This document shows positions 60,039 through 64,000 of a DNA stretch of 64,000 bases, in pieces. The stretch lies in contig JBMNMU010000001.1 of NCBI GenBank assembly GCA_050953505.1, positions 2,480,001 to 2,544,000 of the forward strand, given 5' to 3'. This DNA comes from JBMNMU01 sp050953505. GTDB taxonomy: Bacteria > Bacillota > Clostridia > Peptostreptococcales > Anaerovoracaceae. The position numbers and the translations under genes are program-made. How positions within the stretch are numbered: position 1 is the stretch's first letter; each line of letters starts with the position of its first letter. The notes under the pieces are model-generated. The model did no database searches. It was not told the DNA's origin and saw nothing but the letters and a program-made list of their open reading frames with translations.

Positions 60039-60114
60039 GGGCGGTTAACTCAGCTGGTAGAGTGCCACCTCGACAAGGTGGAAGTCGTTGGTTCGAGCCC
60101 AATACCGCCCACCA
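60039..60114 (+). tRNA. tRNA-Val (anticodon GAC), CCA encoded
   Basis: 76 nt. Acceptor GGGCGGT/ACCGCCC, D stem ACTC/GAGT, anticodon stem CCACC/GGTGG with loop TCGACAA, T stem GTTGG/CCAAT with TTCGAGC loop, discriminator A and encoded CCA. Anticodon GAC reads GUC/GUU. Position 33 is C instead of the nearly universal T, which is unusual. Confidence 0.93.
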
Positions 60115-60124
60115 CTATATTAAG

Positions 60125-60157
60125 ACAAGTAGATCCGAAGGATTTGCTTGTTTTTTT
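60125..60157 (+). terminator. Terminator of tRNA-Val
   Basis: ACAAGTAGATCC pairs with GGATTTGCTTGT (two G-U) around GAA, then T7. Confidence 0.85.
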
Positions 60158-60320
60158 ATTTTTGTTGGTTTTTCTTTTTACCATTAAAATTAAGAGAGCA
60201 TGCCATTCTGACTATTGCTGTAACTAGATTAAAGCCAACAATTAATTCTCTAAACGGCTTGCCGGGTGTCACTTCATTATAAGTTTCATATAATAATAAT
60301 AGCTGCCTTTTGTAATCGAA

Positions 60321-61109
60321 TTGGATACGGAGGCTTCTAATTTATTCCCCGACCCAGGAGAGAATCAAAGATTTTGCTACCACATTACAGGGGTAGGAGA
60401 AGATAGTTCAGAGTTCGCAGACCTAAGTCACTTTGTTTTAGGTATATGTCCAGAGATTGAAGCTTCACAAATTGAAAATATTACAGTTGTAATAGATGGC
60501 GTATCACAAGAAGTCGAATTTGGAGAAGATGGAAATGTAGAGCTGCGTAATCCACCAACACCCCCAGATCCACCAACTGGATGCCCAGGCCTGAAATTTG
60601 ATTTTGGGCTAGATAAAGTTGACGGGGTTATGGATGTTTGCTTTGAGCTTACCACCCCTTTAAATCTAGGTCCAAACACAGTGTGCCTTTTCGGAGGTAA
60701 TGTGACTGAAAATCAACTAGCTATCTGTGGGCCAATATGTGAACCACTTCCTCCAAGAGAATGTATCGCTACGGTATTTCAACCTGCGAGGATTTGTGTA
60801 CCGGTAACTGTGACGCCTTTTGTTAGAGAGCTGCCTACAACCACATTTTGCTGTGGCGACCCAGTGGTAACACCAGGGGCTACAACTTGCCCGGGAGAAG
60901 TGAATGGAAGCTGCACCTTTACCATCACTCAAGATATCTGCGTACGGGTACCAATAGAGTTTGGTGCTAATACTACAGTTGGAGACACTTTTGTAACTTG
61001 TGGAGCTGTATCGGATCTCAATATATGTGAGGGTTGCAGTACCATAGGCCAGCCCACTACTGCTACACCCAATTCAAATAATGCAAAAACCACCAAGGTA
61101 AAATTTTAG
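60321..61109 (+). CDS. Cys-rich two-domain protein of unknown function; 5' end uncertain
   Basis: About 262 aa from TTG 60321; the frame is open from 60303 but no ribosome site is visible, so the gene may be 5'-truncated or use another start. N-terminal domain: RFCYHITGVGEDSSEFADLS, HFVLGICPEIEAS; GLKFDFGLDKVDGVMDVCF. C-terminal domain: CIATVFQPARICVPVTVTPF, TFCCGDPVVTPG, CTFTITQDICVRVPIEFGA. The latter recurs in clostridial spore- or envelope-associated hypothetical proteins. Pro/Thr-rich linkers; no signal peptide. Function unknown. Confidence 0.7.
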   Translation: MDTEASNLFPDPGENQRFCYHITGVGEDSSEFADLSHFVLGICPEIEASQIENITVVIDGVSQEVEFGEDGNVELRNPPTPPDPPTGCPGLKFDFGLDKVDGVMDVCFELTTPLNLGPNTVCLFGGNVTENQLAICGPICEPLPPRECIATVFQPARICVPVTVTPFVRELPTTTFCCGDPVVTPGATTCPGEVNGSCTFTITQDICVRVPIEFGANTTVGDTFVTCGAVSDLNICEGCSTIGQPTTATPNSNNAKTTKVKF

Positions 61110-61242
61110 TATGAATGTTAAGAAATAGGCATAAAATGGAATGGGGTTTGCACAAAATTAACAAATCAATGCCCTTGATTGCCAGCTACCAGGCTCTCGC
61201 TAAAGATCCCGGTTGAACGGCAAAGAAGGGGCTTAAATGAAA

Positions 61243-61272
61243 GGCGGATAGCGCAACGCTATCCGCCATTTT
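61243..61272 (+). terminator. Rho-independent terminator
   Basis: GGCGGATAGCG-CAA-CGCTATCCGCC (61243-61267), then ATTTT. Ends the Cys-rich protein gene. Confidence 0.92.
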
Positions 61273-61348
61273 CTGTTCAAATATCCAGGTTCGTGTTATA
61301 ATAAATCCGATTATTATCTATTTTCAAATCGTGGAAAGGAAAGTTATC

Positions 61349-62266
61349 ATGGAAATTAAAACAGTATCCATCATTGGGCTAGGGGCCTTAGGTATGGGCT
61401 TCGGCGAATTGCTTTTAAGAAATATGCCTAAAGAAAATCTAAGGATCGTCGCCGACGAAGCTCGAATAAAAAGATACAAGGAGCAAGGGATATACGTAAA
61501 TGGGAAGCCTTGCGATTTTAACTATATTACACCTGAGGAAACTGGAAAGCCAGCAGACTTGCTTATTTTCATGGTGAAATCCAACCAACTTCAAAATGCA
61601 ATTAAGGACGCAAGGAATCAAGTCGGGAAGAATACCATTATAATGTCTGCATTAAATGGGATCACCAGTGAAGAAATCATCGGTGAAGCTTATGGAATGG
61701 AAAATATGTTGTATTGCGTTGCCCAGGGTCAAGACGGAATAAAAGAAGGAAATCAGCTAAATTATCACAATATGGGGATGTTGTGTTTTGGAGATGGAGA
61801 ACCAGGAATCATTTCTGACAAGACGAAAGCTGTAGCGAATTTTTTTGAGAAAGTAAATTTCCCTCATCAGGTGGACGCGGATATGGTTAGAAGGATTTGG
61901 GGAAAGTTTATGCTTAATGTAGGTGTAAACCAGACAGTGGCTGTTTATGAAGGAACCTACGGAGACATTCAAAAACCAGGACAAGCCAGAGACACCATGG
62001 TGAATGCTATGAGGGAGGTCTTGGCGCTATCGGAAAAAGTCGGGGTTAAGCTATCAGAGAATGATCTGAATTACTGGCTAAAGGTGGTAGATGCATTAAA
62101 TGGATCAGGGATGCCTTCCATGCGCCAGGATATGGCGGCAAAACGGCTCAGCGAGGTTGAACTGTTTTCAGGTACGGTGTTGAAGCTTGGTCAAAAGTAT
62201 AACGTCCCAACCCCAGTAAACCAGAGGCTGTACGAGAAGATTACTCAGGTAGAGAGTCAATATTAG
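61349..62266 (+). CDS. Ketopantoate reductase-family (ApbA/PanE) oxidoreductase
   Basis: 305 aa from ATG 61349 behind GGAAAGGAAAG; an in-frame GTG at 61331 overlaps that RBS. NAD(P) motif TVSIIGLGALGMGFGELLL, LLIFMVKSNQLQNAI, SALNGITSEEIIGEAYG; Lys and Asn active-site region WGKFMLNVGVNQ. PanE reduces 2-dehydropantoate in CoA synthesis, but the family includes other 2-oxo-branched-acid reductases and the gene has no pan neighbour. Followed by niaR. Confidence 0.85.
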   Translation: MEIKTVSIIGLGALGMGFGELLLRNMPKENLRIVADEARIKRYKEQGIYVNGKPCDFNYITPEETGKPADLLIFMVKSNQLQNAIKDARNQVGKNTIIMSALNGITSEEIIGEAYGMENMLYCVAQGQDGIKEGNQLNYHNMGMLCFGDGEPGIISDKTKAVANFFEKVNFPHQVDADMVRRIWGKFMLNVGVNQTVAVYEGTYGDIQKPGQARDTMVNAMREVLALSEKVGVKLSENDLNYWLKVVDALNGSGMPSMRQDMAAKRLSEVELFSGTVLKLGQKYNVPTPVNQRLYEKITQVESQY

Positions 62267-62373
62267 TTTCTTTGAATAGAATCAGTATATATTATCTTAA
62301 TGGTGCTTGTGGCTTCAACCATAAGGCAACTGATAATGTAAGTGGTAAAAAACCTTAAAGGAGTGGAGGAAGG

Positions 62374-62886
62374 ATGCAAGGAAAAGAGAGACGAGAAAAA
62401 ATACTGGAAATATTGGAAAATAGAAAAGAAGCAATTTCCGGCAGTGAATTAGCCAAAATGCTAGGTGTCAGCAGACAGGTAATCGTCCAGGACATTGCCC
62501 TTCTAAGAGCTGTCAACAAAAATATTATATCCACCACAAAGGGCTACCTCCTGTATTACCAAGAAGAAGAGAAGGCAAATCGATGTTTTTTAGTCAAGCA
62601 TACTACAGAGGCCATTGAGGACGAGCTTTGTACTATTGTAGACAAAGGTGGGCGAATTCTCGATGTCATTGTTGCTCATGATATTTATGGGCAAATTTCA
62701 ACAGATTTAATTATAAATTCTCGGCAAGATGTTTATGATTTTGTAGAAAAGATAAAAACCCAAAGGACTGTGCCTTTAAAGGAGCTAACTGCGGGAATCC
62801 ACCTTCATACAGTCGAGGCAGATTCAGAAGAAATTTTAGACCAAATTCAGCAGGAGCTGAAAGAAAAAGGATTTTTAATGGAATGA
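62374..62886 (+). CDS. niaR: Niacin-responsive transcriptional repressor NiaR
   Basis: 170 aa. N-terminal HTH_11 (REKILEILENRKEAISGSELAKMLGVSRQ) and C-terminal 3H domain, whose three His motifs are seen as LVKHTTEAIEDEL, IVAHDIYGQI and AGIHLHTVEA; they bind a metal and niacin. It represses NAD-precursor synthesis and niacin uptake genes when niacin is present. The niaP-like transporter gene lies downstream, separated by a REP pair. RBS GGAGTGGAGG. Confidence 0.92.
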   Translation: MQGKERREKILEILENRKEAISGSELAKMLGVSRQVIVQDIALLRAVNKNIISTTKGYLLYYQEEEKANRCFLVKHTTEAIEDELCTIVDKGGRILDVIVAHDIYGQISTDLIINSRQDVYDFVEKIKTQRTVPLKELTAGIHLHTVEADSEEILDQIQQELKEKGFLME

Positions 62887-62960
62887 CGGCCAAAGACCGA
62901 GAGATGATTGGCTGTGGCCGCCGCAGCCACAGCCAATCATCTCTCGGTCTTTGGCCGTAA
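62885..62960. repeat. REP pair forming a near-perfect 36-bp inverted repeat
   Basis: Left arm begins ACGGCCAAAGACCGAGAGAT, right arm is its complement with one mismatch and a 1-nt centre. It starts at the niaR stop. The most symmetrical REP pair in the window; as RNA it would be a long hairpin followed by AAAAACCC, not a T run. Confidence 0.93.
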
Positions 62961-63002
62961 AAACCCTTGATTTTTTACACAAGCAATGCTAGACTATATC
63001 AG

Positions 63003-63050
63003 CAGGTGACAAGACAGGTGGGTTTACACCGCTTTTGACACCTTGGCAGG
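63003..63050 (+). promoter_or_regulatory. Possible NiaR operator
   Basis: AGGTGACAAGACAGGTG (63004-63020) and, further on, TTTTGACACCTTGGCAGG: repeated GACAGGTG/ACACC half-sites like those reported for NiaR operators, 60-115 bp upstream of the transporter start. A TTGATT-N17-TAGACT promoter candidate lies just before (about 62969-62997). Assigned by resemblance only. Confidence 0.35.
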
Positions 63051-63118
63051 ATTACATAACATTTGCTAGAGGGCGCACTAATAGCTCTCTAAGTAAGAAA
63101 TTAAAGGAGATATATGAA

Positions 63119-64000
63119 ATGCTGAAGATCACAGAACGTATTGACAGACTTCCTTCAACGCCTATGCTACGAAAAATACTGCTGGCGATAGGGATTGCAT
63201 GGACCTTTGATGCTATGGGCCAGGGAATGGTTTCCGGAGTAATGGCCGCTATTGGACGGGATTGGGCCTTGTCCGGAGGGCAATTAGGGCTCCTTGGAAG
63301 TATTGGTATGCTTGGAATGGCCTTTGGAGCTACATTATCCGGGATGGCTGCTGACAAATGGGGAAGAAAAACCATGATTTTGGCGAACCTGGTGATCTTT
63401 GGCTTAGCAAGCGGTTTTGCGGGCTTTTCCATCAACTATCCCATGCTACTCATATTTAGATTTATTACTGGATTTGGCCTGGGAGGAGTAGGGCCCGTTG
63501 CATTTGCTTTAATTAGTGAATATTCCCCGACAAAAATTCGCGGACGTAATGGTATCCTACTGGAAAGCTTTTGGGCTTGGGGCTGGATTATCGCAGCTCT
63601 TGTAGCATATTTGCTGATTCCTGTTTATGGCTGGCGAGCCGCTTTCTGGGCTGGCGCTGTACCGGCTCTAGCTGCTGTATTCCTAAGGAGGTTTATACCT
63701 GAATCTCCACGTTTTCTAGAATCAATTGGAAAAGAGGAAGAAGCAGAAAAACTAGTTCAGATTATGGAAAAAGAAGCGGGAGCTAGTTACCAGCGGGAAT
63801 CATCAAATGTTTCTCAACAACAAACTACTCCTGAAACATCACAAAAAAGCCATGTTGGATTTAAAGATCTTTGGTCAAAAAAATATCTTAAGGATACTAT
63901 TGTTCTTTGGGTAATATGGTTTGGAACTAATTTTGGGTATTACGGTTTTGTACTATGGACACCAACACTACTGATGGGCAAAGGTTTTGATTTGGTAAAA
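63119..64000 (+). CDS. niaP: MFS transporter, probably niacin importer NiaP (3' end outside the window)
   Basis: Partial, 294 codons, runs off the window edge. ATG 63119, RBS AAAGGAGA. Helix 1 AIGIAWTFDAMGQGMVSGVM carries the FDxxD/FDAM motif of the sugar-porter-like NiaP group; the MFS loop-2/3 signature is GMAADKWGRKTMI, helix 4-5 FRFITGFGLGGVGPVAFALI, and the central loop is PESPRFLESIGKEEEAEKL. The adjacent niaR and candidate operators make niacin the likely substrate. Confidence 0.75.
   Translation, partial: MLKITERIDRLPSTPMLRKILLAIGIAWTFDAMGQGMVSGVMAAIGRDWALSGGQLGLLGSIGMLGMAFGATLSGMAADKWGRKTMILANLVIFGLASGFAGFSINYPMLLIFRFITGFGLGGVGPVAFALISEYSPTKIRGRNGILLESFWAWGWIIAALVAYLLIPVYGWRAAFWAGAVPALAAVFLRRFIPESPRFLESIGKEEEAEKLVQIMEKEAGASYQRESSNVSQQQTTPETSQKSHVGFKDLWSKKYLKDTIVLWVIWFGTNFGYYGFVLWTPTLLMGKGFDLVK

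Noticed and set aside
63052..63435. 127-aa minus-strand frame
   Set aside because: Antisense shadow of the niaP-like MFS gene, which runs off the window on the plus strand and has RBS, family motifs and membrane helices.

Overview
The window looks like a low-GC anaerobic Firmicute of class Clostridia, probably an amino-acid fermenter. Support: an Enterococcus-type V-ATPase operon in the order FIKECGABD; a split glycine decarboxylase (gcvPA/gcvPB) behind a tandem glycine riboswitch; a four-subunit 2-oxoacid:ferredoxin oxidoreductase behind a T-box; a CIRCE-controlled DnaJ-type gene; a high-molecular-weight-rubredoxin-like flavoprotein; NiaR; and strong AGGAGG ribosome sites throughout. No ribosomal RNA gene, replication origin, CRISPR array or prophage was seen. 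Species cannot be fixed from the sequence alone.

Layout. 1-9 kb is accessory: an AlbA_2/ATPase protein, a DnaJ-family chaperone, two internally duplicated proteins of unknown function, an EamA transporter, a RAYT (REP-associated Y1 transposase) and two decayed genes, all interspersed with one family of REP-like palindromes. 9.2-18.1 kb is the V-ATPase operon, with sodium-type ligands in the rotor ring. 18-26 kb holds arrays of GTAGGAA/TTCCTAC hairpins, a PD-(D/E)XK-like protein behind a structured leader, an orphan HicB, an exported M28 peptidase and an intact IS256-family element sitting inside one hairpin array with an 8-bp target duplication. 26.7-35.9 kb is a catabolic locus: cupin, D-2-hydroxyacid dehydrogenase, TRAP transporter, class V aminotransferase, divergent IclR regulator and creatinase-like M24 hydrolase.

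36.2-43.4 kb is the glycine cleavage operon (gcvT-gcvH-gcvPA-gcvPB), whose intergenic gaps are filled by a 105-bp tandem array and a 39-bp tandem array. 43.7-51.5 kb carries a CoA transferase, a DUF3830 protein, a lipoprotein flanked by two copies of the same terminator hairpin, an EamA transporter, a flavodoxin-like protein, an EamA remnant and eutH. 51.5-55.1 kb is promoter, two tandem hairpins, T-box (apparent isoleucine specifier) and the oxidoreductase operon. 55.3-64 kb has an exported glucosaminidase, two tiny genes, a second palindromic repeat family, Hrb, tRNA-Val, a Cys-rich protein, a PanE-like reductase, niaR and a truncated niaP-like transporter.

The most striking features are (i) about 26 REP units around a RAYT whose own reading frame contains an in-frame REP pair and ends inside another REP; (ii) the hairpin arrays, one of which lies inside the gcv operon; (iii) a T-box in front of an oxidoreductase, which suggests it works in the reductive, amino-acid-making direction; and (iv) two structured RNA candidates without an obvious family (1797-1864 and 18786-18860).
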